From assembly GCF_018128905.1 (NCBI RefSeq), contig NZ_CP063808.1, positions 7,936,001-8,000,000 on the forward strand: 64,000 nucleotides of DNA, read 5' to 3'. A model generated the notes under the pieces. It was not told the origin of the DNA and did not search any database. It saw nothing but the letters and a program-made list of their open reading frames with translations. The translations under genes were made by a program, and so were the position numbers. How positions within the stretch are numbered: the stretch's first letter is position 1; each line of letters starts with the position of its first letter. Below are positions 33,977-42,339 of this stretch, piece after piece. This DNA comes from Streptomyces sp. A2-16 (lineage in GTDB: Bacteria; Actinomycetota; Actinomycetes; Streptomycetales; Streptomycetaceae).

Positions 33977-36900
33977 CGACGTCCACGGTCCAGGCCCCTC
34001 CTCCGGCAGCCGCTTCCACCACCGCGACCATGTCGGGCCCGCCCGAGGGCCCGAGGTCGCGGCGCTGGTTGCTGGGGTTCTGGGCCGTGGTCTTCGTGCT
34101 CTTCCTGGCGGTGCACCCGGGTCGCCAGACCTTCGACACCAAGCTGGGTGTCACCACGGACCCCGCGCGGTTCCTCGGCGATCTCGGTCAGTTGTGGCAC
34201 GACCAGGGGTCGTTCGGCGGCATACAGGACCAGTACGTGGGCTATCTGTGGCCGATGCTGCCGTTCTACTGGCTCGGCCACGCCCTCCAGTTGCCGGTGT
34301 GGCTGGTGGAGCGGCTGTGGCTGTCGCTCGTGGTGTCGGTGGCCTTCTGGGGGGCGCTGCGACTGGCGGAACGGCTGCGCATCGGCAACGGCTCGGGAAG
34401 GCTGCTGGCCGCCGTCGCGTACGCGCTGTGGCCGACCTTCACCATCGTCATCGGCTCGACGTCCGCCGCCGCCCTGCCCGGCGCCTTCCTGCCGTGGGTG
34501 CTGCTGCCCCTGACGAACGAGCGCTGCAGCGCCCGGATCGCCGCCCTGCGCTCGGCGTTGATCATCCCGTTCATGGGCGGGGTCAACGCGGCCTCCACCC
34601 TCGCCTGTCTGCTCCCGGTCGGGCTGTACCTCCTGTCCCGGCCGCCCGGGCCCCGGCAGCGGAAGCTGATCGCCTGGTGGGTGCCGGGGGTGATCCTGGC
34701 GACCGCCTGGTGGGTGATCCCGCTGCTGCTGCTCGGCCTCTACGGCGAGAACTTCCTGCCGTACGTCGAGAGCGCGCAGACCACGACCGAGACGATGTCG
34801 GCGACGGAGGCCCTGCGCGGGGCCGGGAACTGGGTCGCCTATCTGCATCTGGGGGAGGCGTGGCTGCCGGCCGGCTGGACCGTGGCCTCCTCGGTCGTCG
34901 TGATCCTCTGCTCGGCGTTCGCGGCCGGGCTCGGTCTCGCGGGGCTGGCACGGCGGGACATGCCGGAGCGGCGGTGGCTGGTGCTGACCGCGCTGACGGC
35001 GGTCCTGGTGCTTCTCGCCGGGTACGGCGGCGCGTTCGGCGCGCCCTTCCACGGGCTGGTGCAGGACTGGCTGAACGGCGGCCTCGCCCCCTTCCGCAAC
35101 ATCTACAAGTTCCAGCCGGGGCTGGCGCTCGCCCTGGTGCTGGGCCTCGCCCACCTGGTGGGGGTGGCCGCCGAACCGCGCCGGGCCAGAGCGGTCCGGG
35201 GTCGCCGGTACGCCCCGCTGATCGCGGCGGTACTGGTCCTGCCCGGGCTGCTGTGGCCGTATCTCAACGGCTCGATCCTGAACCCCGGTTCCTTCCAGGA
35301 GCTGCCCAAGTACTGGCACACCACGGCCGACTGGCTGGAGAAGTACTCCCCCGACTCACGCGCCCTCGTGGTCCCGGCGACCGCGCACGGCATCTACACC
35401 TGGGGCTCGCCCATCGACCAGCCCCTCGACGTGCTCGCCGAGTCCCGTTGGGCGCAGCGGGACTACGTCCCCTTCGGCACCCCGGGCAACCGGCGCGCGA
35501 CGGACGCGGTCGAGCAGGCGCTGATGACCGGCGGCGAGATCCCGGGACTGGCCGACTACCTGAGCCGGGCCGGCGTGTACTACGTCGTCGTCCGCAACGA
35601 CCTCGACCCGGACCAGATCGGCGCGGTGTCGTCCTCGGTGGTCAAACGGGCCCTCGAACAGTCCGGCTACGAGCGGGTGACGGGCCTCGGGCCCCTCATG
35701 ACGGGCGGCAGGATCGCGCACGACACCCCGCTCCAGGTCGAGGGCCTGTACCCGAGGCAGCGGGCGGTGGAGATCTACCGTCCGGCGAGCGAGGACGTGC
35801 CCCGGCCCGGACAGGCCGGTCTGCTGCCGGTCGCCGACACGGCCCAGGTGTCCGGCGGCCCCGAGTCGCTGCTGCCGCTGGCGACCGAACTGCGGGGCCG
35901 GGCAACGGTGTTGACCGGCGACAACCATCCGGGGCTCGGCACCCCGCCGCTGCAGATCGTCGGCGACGGGCTGCGGCGCGCGGACACCCGCTTCGGGCTC
36001 GTCAACGCGAACACCTCGTACACGTACACCAGCGACGAGCGCAACGCCTCCGGTGCCTCCCAGGACGCCGGTGAGAAGCCGCACCAGATCCTTCCGACCA
36101 AGGGCCTCGACCACCAGACGGTCGCCGAACTGCGCGGTGCCCGCTCGGTGACGGCGTCCTCGTACGGCAACTGGCTCTTCCATCTCCCCCAGTTCGACCC
36201 GGTCAACGCCTTCGACGGCAACCCGGACACCGCGTGGGCGGAGGGCGACGCGGGCTCGCCGGACGGGCAGTGGCTGCGGATCCGGTTCTCGGATCCCGCG
36301 TACGACATGCCCTCGTCCTTCAAGGTCACGCCGTTGCCGCAGGAGAGCGTGCGGTCGGCGGCGACCAAGGTGCGGGTGGAGACGGAGAACGGGTCGCGGA
36401 CCAGCTTCCTGCGTGCCGACGGCTCGACCCAGAGCATCAAGGCACCGCCCGGCACGACGGGTTGGATGAAGCTGACCATCACCGACTCGGTCGCGCGCCG
36501 GTCCGGTCTCGCCGGGGCCGGGTTCTCCGAGATCGACCTGCCGGACGTGCAGGTGACGCGGCTGCTGCGGCTGCCGACCGACGCCGACGGTTCGGACTCC
36601 GCCGCCGAGGTCGTCTCCCTGCACCGGGTTCCCGACCCGGCCGGGATCTCCCCGACCGGCACCGAGGCCGGCCTGCACCGCCGCTTCACCACCGAGTCCT
36701 CGGGGACGTACTCGGTGCAGGCGAACGCCGTGCCGGTGAGCGGCGAGGAGCTCGACAAGCTGCTGTACGAGGTCGCGCCCGACCAGCGCAACCGCATCAC
36801 CGCGACCGCCGACTCCACGGCCGCCCTCGGCACCGGGCTGTCCGCCCGCAACCTCACCGACGGCGACCTCACGACCGCCTGGATCGCGGGCGACCGCCCC

Positions 36901-38181
36901 ACCATCCACCTCAGCTGGAGCGGCAAACAGCCCATCTCGGAAGTGGTGCTGGCACCGGCGGGCGGCCTCTCCGCCCGGCCCACCGAGGTGGACATCACCT
37001 CGCCCGACGGCGCGACGGTCGCCGGCGTCGACGAGAACGGCGCGGTGCGCTTCCCCGCGATCACCACCGACCGCCTCGACATCACCATCACGAAGACGGC
37101 CCCGCTGACCCTGCACAACCCGGTCGCCGACGAGGATCTCCAGCTGCCGGTCGGGCTGACGGAGGCCTACCTCCCGGCCCTCGACCAGTACCGGACCCCG
37201 CAGCCGAAGGCCACTCGGACGTTCTCGCTGCCGTGCGGCAAGGGACCGGTGCTGGCGGTCGACGGGAAGCTCTACCAGACCGGCGTCTCGGGCCGGGTCC
37301 GCGACCTGACCGACCGCCGCTCCCTGACCGTGACGCTCTGTCAGCAGGGCCGCTCGGACGCCGAGTTGTCCCTCGCCTCCGGTGAGCACGTCGTCGAGGG
37401 CGGGGACGCAGGACCGCTCGCCCTGACGGACATCACCCTGACCCGCGGCACGGTCGCCGAACCCTCCTCCCTCACCCGGGAGTTGCGGATACGGGACTGG
37501 CTCGGCGACAAGCGCGCGGTGACCGTGGGTTCGGGTGCCGCCTCGTACCTCACGACGTACGAGAACTACAACGACGGCTGGAAGGCCACGCTGAACGGGA
37601 AGTCGCTGTCCCCGCTGCGGCTCGACGGCTGGCAGCAGGGCTGGCGCATCCCCGCGGGGGCGGGCGGCACCGTGAAGCTGTCGTACGAGCCCGCGACGAC
37701 GTACGACGGCGCGCTGATCGGCAGCGCGGTGGCCCTGGCGGTCCTGGTCGGCCTGGTGCTGTGGCGCCGGCGATCCCCGAACCCCGACGAACCACAGCGG
37801 GTGCCTCCGGCGCCCGGCGTGTGGCTCGGGGTGGTGGCGCTGACGCTGGTGGGCGTGGTCGTCGCGGGCTGGTTCGCCCTGCTGGTCCCGGCGTTGGCGC
37901 TGCTCGCCTCCCGACGGCACGCCTGGCTGGTGCCGATCGCCTTCGTGGCCCTGGCGGGGGCGGGGATCGCCGCCGCGGTGGGTGCGGGCGAGCCGGTGGG
38001 AGAGGCGGCGGGCGCCTTCGGCCACGTGGCCCAACTGCTGGCGCTGATCGGCCTGTTCGCGGCACTGGTGAGTGTGCGTGACGAGCCCGCGGAACAGCGT
38101 GAGCGAGCACCCGAGTCCGAGGCCCCGACCCAGCAACTGCCGCCGGTCGAGGTGGAGAAGGGCAGGGGTGAACCCGCATGA
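33973..38181 (+). CDS. AftD-like alpha-(1->3)-arabinofuranosyltransferase (DUF3367), 1402 residues
   Basis: A giant GT-C membrane glycosyltransferase. Residues about 30-430 carry some eleven membrane helices, opening RWLLGFWAVVFVLFLAV. They are followed by the luminal YLWPMLPFYWLG and later EKYSPDSRALVVPAT regions typical of AftD. The long extracytoplasmic part contains two discoidin/carbohydrate-binding-like modules (around DTAWAEGDAG and TTAWIAGDRP), a beta-rich end (YLTTYENYNDGWKATLNG) and further helices near the C-terminus. In mycobacteria AftD adds alpha-1,3-arabinofuranose from decaprenyl-phospho-arabinose to arabinogalactan or LAM. Streptomyces lacks arabinogalactan, so the acceptor here is unclear. 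ATG 33973 overlaps the preceding stop; GTG 33964 is an alternative. Confidence 0.9.
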   Translation: MTTSTVQAPPPAAASTTATMSGPPEGPRSRRWLLGFWAVVFVLFLAVHPGRQTFDTKLGVTTDPARFLGDLGQLWHDQGSFGGIQDQYVGYLWPMLPFYWLGHALQLPVWLVERLWLSLVVSVAFWGALRLAERLRIGNGSGRLLAAVAYALWPTFTIVIGSTSAAALPGAFLPWVLLPLTNERCSARIAALRSALIIPFMGGVNAASTLACLLPVGLYLLSRPPGPRQRKLIAWWVPGVILATAWWVIPLLLLGLYGENFLPYVESAQTTTETMSATEALRGAGNWVAYLHLGEAWLPAGWTVASSVVVILCSAFAAGLGLAGLARRDMPERRWLVLTALTAVLVLLAGYGGAFGAPFHGLVQDWLNGGLAPFRNIYKFQPGLALALVLGLAHLVGVAAEPRRARAVRGRRYAPLIAAVLVLPGLLWPYLNGSILNPGSFQELPKYWHTTADWLEKYSPDSRALVVPATAHGIYTWGSPIDQPLDVLAESRWAQRDYVPFGTPGNRRATDAVEQALMTGGEIPGLADYLSRAGVYYVVVRNDLDPDQIGAVSSSVVKRALEQSGYERVTGLGPLMTGGRIAHDTPLQVEGLYPRQRAVEIYRPASEDVPRPGQAGLLPVADTAQVSGGPESLLPLATELRGRATVLTGDNHPGLGTPPLQIVGDGLRRADTRFGLVNANTSYTYTSDERNASGASQDAGEKPHQILPTKGLDHQTVAELRGARSVTASSYGNWLFHLPQFDPVNAFDGNPDTAWAEGDAGSPDGQWLRIRFSDPAYDMPSSFKVTPLPQESVRSAATKVRVETENGSRTSFLRADGSTQSIKAPPGTTGWMKLTITDSVARRSGLAGAGFSEIDLPDVQVTRLLRLPTDADGSDSAAEVVSLHRVPDPAGISPTGTEAGLHRRFTTESSGTYSVQANAVPVSGEELDKLLYEVAPDQRNRITATADSTAALGTGLSARNLTDGDLTTAWIAGDRPTIHLSWSGKQPISEVVLAPAGGLSARPTEVDITSPDGATVAGVDENGAVRFPAITTDRLDITITKTAPLTLHNPVADEDLQLPVGLTEAYLPALDQYRTPQPKATRTFSLPCGKGPVLAVDGKLYQTGVSGRVRDLTDRRSLTVTLCQQGRSDAELSLASGEHVVEGGDAGPLALTDITLTRGTVAEPSSLTRELRIRDWLGDKRAVTVGSGAASYLTTYENYNDGWKATLNGKSLSPLRLDGWQQGWRIPAGAGGTVKLSYEPATTYDGALIGSAVALAVLVGLVLWRRRSPNPDEPQRVPPAPGVWLGVVALTLVGVVVAGWFALLVPALALLASRRHAWLVPIAFVALAGAGIAAAVGAGEPVGEAAGAFGHVAQLLALIGLFAALVSVRDEPAEQRERAPESEAPTQQLPPVEVEKGRGEPA

Positions 38182-39569
38182 CGGCTCCTGTCCGCATCCC
38201 GTTCCCGGTGGTCGACGAGGTCTCCCGGCACTGCCTCCAGGAGGAGGAACCGGAGACGGTCCACATCGAGGTGCATCTGCCGGGCCGGCTGGACCGGTCC
38301 CGACTGCGGAAGGCGTTCCTGGAGGCCCTGCACCGGCATCCGCGGATCCTGATGCGGCAGGCCGCGGGGGGCTGGTACCGGCGCCGCTACGAGTGGGAGC
38401 TGACGGCCGAGCCGGATGTGGAGGTGGTGACCTTTCCGGAGCCGGGTCCGAACTCATTGCGGGACGCGAGGACGAGGGCACTGGTCGAGGCACCCCCGCT
38501 GTCACTGTCCCCACCGATCCGACTGGAGGTGGTGGAGGGAGCGGGCCCGGCAGAGGGCAGCGAGGCGACGGACATGGTCGGCCTGCACCCACCCTTCAAG
38601 GGGCGCGGGGCTGTATCGACAAGCGGCTCCGCCGCGGGGCGCGACCAGCCCCCGCCGGCCCGCGCCCGAAACACGACCGTCCTCTTCCTCACCATCAACC
38701 ACACCGCCCTGGACGGCCCCGCCTGCCTCCGCATCCTCGCCACAGCCGCAGAGATCTACGGCGGTCAGGACAACTCCCCGGCACCCGCGCCCACTCGCCC
38801 ACAAGAACCCCCCGCACCCCCGGAGAACACCCCCTCCAACTGGACCCGCCCGGCCCGCGTCGCGCGAGGCGCCCCCGAGAACTCCCCCGGCAACGGCCTC
38901 CTCGTCACCGAACTCGCCCTCCCTCACCGCCCCAAGGGCTCCCCCTACACGGTCAACGACCAGCTCATGGTCGCCACGGCCCTGACGATCGCCCACTGGA
39001 ACAGGGAGCACGGAGAAGCCCCCCGCCCCCTGCGCATCACGATGCCCGTGGACGACCGCCCCAGAGACATGACGATGGAGATCGGGAACGGCACCCGTCT
39101 GGTCGAAGTTCCCTTCTCACCAGAGGAGTTGGCGAAGAATCCGGAAGCCATGCCGGAGCTCCTGAGCCGGACGGCACAACGAACCCGCGCCCTCAAATCC
39201 CTCAGCCGCCCCCAGCTCGGCCACGGCGCAGGCGTCCTCACCGCCCCGGTCACCCCGGTCGCCTGGCGGGCCGCCCTCACCCGCGGCCTCCGCAGGGCCG
39301 CCGCCCCCTGGACCTCCACCACCCTCCTCAGCAACATCGGCCGCGTCCCGTACCCCCTGGACTTCGGCGAGGAAGCCGGCCGCGCGCACGCCGTGTGGTT
39401 CTCGGCGCCCGCCAGGATGCCCCGCGGCCTCACCGTCACGACCGCCTCGACCGCCGGCCGGCTGCACCTCGCGCTGCGCTGGTCACGTGCCCTGCTCGGG
39501 CACGGCGACGGCGCCCATCTGCGAGACCTGTTCGAGCACTACCTGCACACCACGGAGGTGGCCCCGTGA
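38178..39569 (+). CDS. Condensation-domain-type acyltransferase (PapA/WES-like), with repeat insertion
   Basis: A 463-residue stand-alone condensation-superfamily protein. The active-site motif NHTALDGPA (HxxxDG with the catalytic His) lies near residue 175. A second-half DxxxGxR-like region (MPVDDRPRDMTMEIGNGTR) matches NRPS C-domains and Pap acyltransferases. No carrier or adenylation domain is attached, so it probably transfers an acyl group from CoA or ACP to a hydroxyl of the envelope glycolipid made by this operon. Residues about 140-165 are encoded by an inserted Streptomyces dispersed repeat (38595-38671) just before the active site. The ATG overlaps the AftD-like stop. Confidence 0.82.
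   Translation: MTAPVRIPFPVVDEVSRHCLQEEEPETVHIEVHLPGRLDRSRLRKAFLEALHRHPRILMRQAAGGWYRRRYEWELTAEPDVEVVTFPEPGPNSLRDARTRALVEAPPLSLSPPIRLEVVEGAGPAEGSEATDMVGLHPPFKGRGAVSTSGSAAGRDQPPPARARNTTVLFLTINHTALDGPACLRILATAAEIYGGQDNSPAPAPTRPQEPPAPPENTPSNWTRPARVARGAPENSPGNGLLVTELALPHRPKGSPYTVNDQLMVATALTIAHWNREHGEAPRPLRITMPVDDRPRDMTMEIGNGTRLVEVPFSPEELAKNPEAMPELLSRTAQRTRALKSLSRPQLGHGAGVLTAPVTPVAWRAALTRGLRRAAAPWTSTTLLSNIGRVPYPLDFGEEAGRAHAVWFSAPARMPRGLTVTTASTAGRLHLALRWSRALLGHGDGAHLRDLFEHYLHTTEVAP
38595..38671. repeat. Streptomyces-type dispersed repeat inside the condensation-domain gene
   Basis: The stretch starts TTCAAGGGGCGCGGGGC, has the hairpin GCGGC-TCC-GCCGC (38624-38636) and ends GGGCGCGACCAGCCCCCGCC. I recognise this wording as a very common intergenic repeat in Streptomyces chromosomes. 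Here it is inside an open reading frame and read through in frame. Confidence 0.75.
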
Positions 39570-40372
39570 ACACCACCGCGCCCCCGCACCGCGGCCTCAG
39601 GGACTTCTACGAGGACCCCGCCGTCCCGGTCGCCTCCGGCACCCCCCGCTCCCTGCGCCAGGCCCGCATGCTGGCCGCGGCCCTCGGAGCAGCGGGAAAG
39701 ACACGGCGCACCGTCCTCGACATCGGCTGCGGCGACGGCACCGCGGCCGCCACCGCGGCACCGCTGCTGCCCGGCCACCGCATCGTCGGCGTCGACTGGT
39801 CCCAGGACGCCCTCAAACGCGCCCGCACCAGGCTGCCGTACGCCGTGCGGGGTGAACTCAGCGGCTCCGGACTCCCGTTCGCGGCCGCCTCCGTCGACGC
39901 CGTGCTGTTCAGCGAGGTCGTCGAGCATCTCGTCGACCCCGATGCCGCGCTGGACGAGATCCGCCGCATCCTGCGCCCCGGAGGCCATCTCATGCTGTCC
40001 ACACCCAACCTGGCCGCCTGGTACAACCGCGGACTGCTGCTCGCCGGCGTCCAGCCCGTGTTCTCCGAGGTGAGCCTGCGGGCGATCCACGGACGGCCGG
40101 GGCGGGAGGTCGTGGGGCATCTGCGGCTGTACACGGCGCGGGCACTGCGGGAGTTCGTCGCGGCGGCCGGCTTCGAGGTCGTACGGCTGGAGGGGGCGCC
40201 CTTCCACGGCGTACCGCGTCCGCTGCGCCCGCTGGACCGGCTGGCGTGTGCCAGACCGTCGCTCGCGTCGATCCTGCTGCTGCATGCGCGCAAGACAGGG
40301 CCTGTCCAGCGGATCAGGCCGAAGGAAGGAAACGGCTCGCGACCTCGGCATGATCCGCCGGACAGGCCCTGA
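39566..40372 (+). CDS. Class I SAM-dependent methyltransferase with repeat-derived C-terminus
   Basis: A 268-residue methyltransferase: TVLDIGCGDGTAAATAA (motif I), VGVDWSQDAL, FSEVVEHLVDPDAAL and RILRPGGHLMLSTPNLAAWYNR. These match UbiG/Methyltransf_11 enzymes acting on polyprenyl or glycolipid acceptors, but the substrate is not known. GTG 39566 is preceded by ACGGAGGTGG and overlaps the condensation-domain stop (GTGA). The last 25 codons and the stop codon lie within a large inverted repeat (40296-40371). The original C-terminus has therefore probably been replaced by translated repeat sequence (KTGPVQRIRPKEGNG onward). Confidence 0.88.
   Translation: MNTTAPPHRGLRDFYEDPAVPVASGTPRSLRQARMLAAALGAAGKTRRTVLDIGCGDGTAAATAAPLLPGHRIVGVDWSQDALKRARTRLPYAVRGELSGSGLPFAAASVDAVLFSEVVEHLVDPDAALDEIRRILRPGGHLMLSTPNLAAWYNRGLLLAGVQPVFSEVSLRAIHGRPGREVVGHLRLYTARALREFVAAAGFEVVRLEGAPFHGVPRPLRPLDRLACARPSLASILLLHARKTGPVQRIRPKEGNGSRPRHDPPDRP
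40296..40371. repeat. Long inverted repeat (MITE-like) at methyltransferase 3' end
   Basis: Two 21-nt arms (40296-40316 and 40351-40371) match at 20 of 21 positions, beginning CAGGGCCTGTCC and ending GGACAGGCCCTG, around a 34-nt loop. The arms resemble a dispersed Streptomyces palindrome. The methyltransferase stop lies in the right arm and the next gene begins 15 bp after it. As RNA it could also act as a terminator or attenuator within the operon. Confidence 0.85.
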
Positions 40373-40385
40373 GGGGGCGTGGACC

Positions 40386-41303
40386 ATGTGGTGGGGAGTG
40401 GCGGCGGCCCTGTTGGCCAACACCCTGTACAGCGTCGGATTCGTGCTGGAGAAACGGGCGCTCACCTCCCTGCCGGAGGTGACGATCCGTCAACCCGCCC
40501 GGCTGCTGGGGCTGGTGATCAGAAGTCCGCTCTGGATCGGGGGCTCGCTCTCGCTGGCGGCCGGGTTCGCGGCGCAGCTCGCGGTCTACCGGACCCTGCC
40601 GATCGCGGCCGCACAGGGCATCTTCGTCTCCGGTCTGGTGCTGCTGGTGCTGCTGTCGGCGCGGCTGCTGGGCGAGGAGACGACCGGTCGGGAGCGGTAC
40701 GCGCTGGGCGCCATCCTCGCCGCGCTCCTGATGGTGGTCCTGTCCCTGAAGGAGGGGTCGGACCGGGTCAGCCGGGACGCTCCCTACCAGCTGATCCTGC
40801 TGGTGTGCGTGCCGTCGCTGGCGGCGGGCGTGTGGCTGTACGGGTCCGCCGAGCGGCGCACCCGGCACCGGCACCGCCTGCCGACGACGGGCGTCGAGTA
40901 CGGCGTGGCGGTGGGACTGCTGTACGGGGTCAGCTCGCTGGCGATCAAGGGAGTGTCGAGTTATCTGACCTCAAGTGGGCTCGGCAGCGCGGTAGTTGAG
41001 TTGTTGGGCTCCCCGTATCCGTATCTCCTGTTGTTCACCGGGGCATTCGGCCTGGTGATGTCGCAGGCCGCGCTGCAACGCTGCCGGGCCTCGCTGATCG
41101 TGCCGGTGTGCACGACGGTGACCTGCCTGTACACGGCGGTGCTCGGCACGCTCTCCTTCGGCGAGTCACTGCCCCACGACCCGCTGCGGCTCGCGCTGCG
41201 TCTCGCGGGCACGGTGCTCGCCGTCGCCGTGCTGCTCAGCATGCCCAAGCATGATCCGGCGCCCAAACCCCCCATCGGTGCCAAGGAGTTGACGCCCCCA
41301 TGA
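40386..41303 (+). CDS. DMT (EamA-like) family membrane transporter
   Basis: A 305-residue protein with about nine to ten membrane helices, first MWWGVAAALLANTLYSVGFVLEK. It has the two-fold repeat of drug/metabolite transporters; helix ends such as LPIAAAQGIFVSGLVLLVLLSARLLGEE (broken here by family-typical Gly/Glu) are characteristic. It might flip or export a lipid-linked product of the operon, or be an NPA-like or SMR-like carrier; substrate cannot be inferred. ATG 40386 has GAGGGGGCG just upstream, directly adjoining the inverted repeat. Confidence 0.82.
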   Translation: MWWGVAAALLANTLYSVGFVLEKRALTSLPEVTIRQPARLLGLVIRSPLWIGGSLSLAAGFAAQLAVYRTLPIAAAQGIFVSGLVLLVLLSARLLGEETTGRERYALGAILAALLMVVLSLKEGSDRVSRDAPYQLILLVCVPSLAAGVWLYGSAERRTRHRHRLPTTGVEYGVAVGLLYGVSSLAIKGVSSYLTSSGLGSAVVELLGSPYPYLLLFTGAFGLVMSQAALQRCRASLIVPVCTTVTCLYTAVLGTLSFGESLPHDPLRLALRLAGTVLAVAVLLSMPKHDPAPKPPIGAKELTPP

Positions 41304-41509
41304 ACCCCGACGACCCGCTGCTGCAGATCCTGGCCTGCCCGCTCGACAAGGGGCCCCTGCACCTCGTACCGCCGGACGAGGTCCTGTACAACCCGAGACT
41401 GCGCCGCCGCTATCCGATCGTCGACGGCATCCCGCAGTTGCTGCCGGCCTCCGGCGAGCAGGTGACGGACGACGAACACGAAGACTTCCTGAAACGGATG
41501 ACTCCATGA
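41300..41509 (+). CDS. Trm112 family protein
   Basis: A 69-residue protein: LLQILACPLDKGPL, then YNPRLRRRYPIVDGIPQLLP. This is the Trm112/UPF0434 pattern, but only one Cys remains of the zinc-binding Cys set (ACPLDK), so metal binding is doubtful. Trm112 proteins activate or stabilise partner methyltransferases. The gene overlaps its neighbours by ATGA on both sides and lies directly before an FkbM methyltransferase, a plausible partner. Confidence 0.9.
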   Translation: MNPDDPLLQILACPLDKGPLHLVPPDEVLYNPRLRRRYPIVDGIPQLLPASGEQVTDDEHEDFLKRMTP

Positions 41510-42339
41510 CCGGACCGGCTCGTACCTGGGCGGCGCGAGTGGCCCCCCTGCTGCCCACCCGCCTGGTCGCGGCGGTCGCACGGGCCGTGTACCCGCGCTT
41601 CGAACCGGAGCTGGCGCGCCTTGCCGACCTGTGCCCGGCCGACTGCGGGACGGCGGTGGACGTGGGCGGCTGGTACGGGCCGTGGACGCGCCGGCTGGCC
41701 GGGCGGGCGCGGCGCGTGGTGACCGTCGAGCCGGTGCCGCATCTGGCCCGGCTGCTGACCTCCGCGGCACCGGCGAACGTACAGGTCGTCCAGGCCGCGG
41801 CCACCGACAGTCCGGGGACCGCCCGGCTGTGGCTGCCGCCCGGGGACGAGGGCGACCGCGGGGTGTCCTCCCTGGTCCGGCGCGAGATCCACGGCCGGGC
41901 GGTGGACGTCCGCTGCGTCACCCTGGACGAACTGGGCCTCAAGGACGTCGGTTTCATCAAGATCGACGTGGACGGGAGCGAGCTGGCGGTGCTGCGCGGG
42001 GCGACGGGCGTCCTCGCGCGTGACCGGCCCGCGCTCTTCGTCGAACTGGAGTCCCGGATCCAGCCGATCGCACCGGTGGTGACCTACCTCTCCCTCCTCG
42101 GCTACGACGGCTGGGTGCTGCCCCGCGCGACCTGGGTCCCGCTGTCCGGCTTCCCCCTGGAGGCCCACCAGGAGACGGCCTCGTACGTGGTCGGCCAGGG
42201 CCTCCTGCGTCGCGTCCTGCCGCTCGTCCACCGCCCGCGCTACATCAACTCGGTCCTCTTCCTCCCCGACGGCCGCCGGCCCGGTGTCAGTGCGATGGAG
42301 GACGATGGGGGTCATGCCCTCCGGAAAGCAGGCGGCTAG
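41506..42339 (+). CDS. FkbM family methyltransferase
   Basis: A 277-residue SAM-dependent O-methyltransferase. It has AVDVGGWYGPWTRRLA (motif I), VVTVEPVPHLARLL, and the family's VGFIKIDVDGSELAVLRGA followed by RPALFVELE. FkbM enzymes methylate hydroxyls of sugars or macrolides. Within this locus a glycan hydroxyl is the likely target. The start overlaps Trm112 (ATGA); the 3' end overlaps the following hypothetical gene by about 26 bp. Confidence 0.92.
   Translation: MTGPARTWAARVAPLLPTRLVAAVARAVYPRFEPELARLADLCPADCGTAVDVGGWYGPWTRRLAGRARRVVTVEPVPHLARLLTSAAPANVQVVQAAATDSPGTARLWLPPGDEGDRGVSSLVRREIHGRAVDVRCVTLDELGLKDVGFIKIDVDGSELAVLRGATGVLARDRPALFVELESRIQPIAPVVTYLSLLGYDGWVLPRATWVPLSGFPLEAHQETASYVVGQGLLRRVLPLVHRPRYINSVLFLPDGRRPGVSAMEDDGGHALRKAGG

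Noticed and set aside
35356..38592. Long minus-strand open frame opposite the AftD-like gene
   Set aside because: No motifs, odd amino-acid composition, no ribosome-binding site; the plus strand has the real gene with overlapping neighbours.
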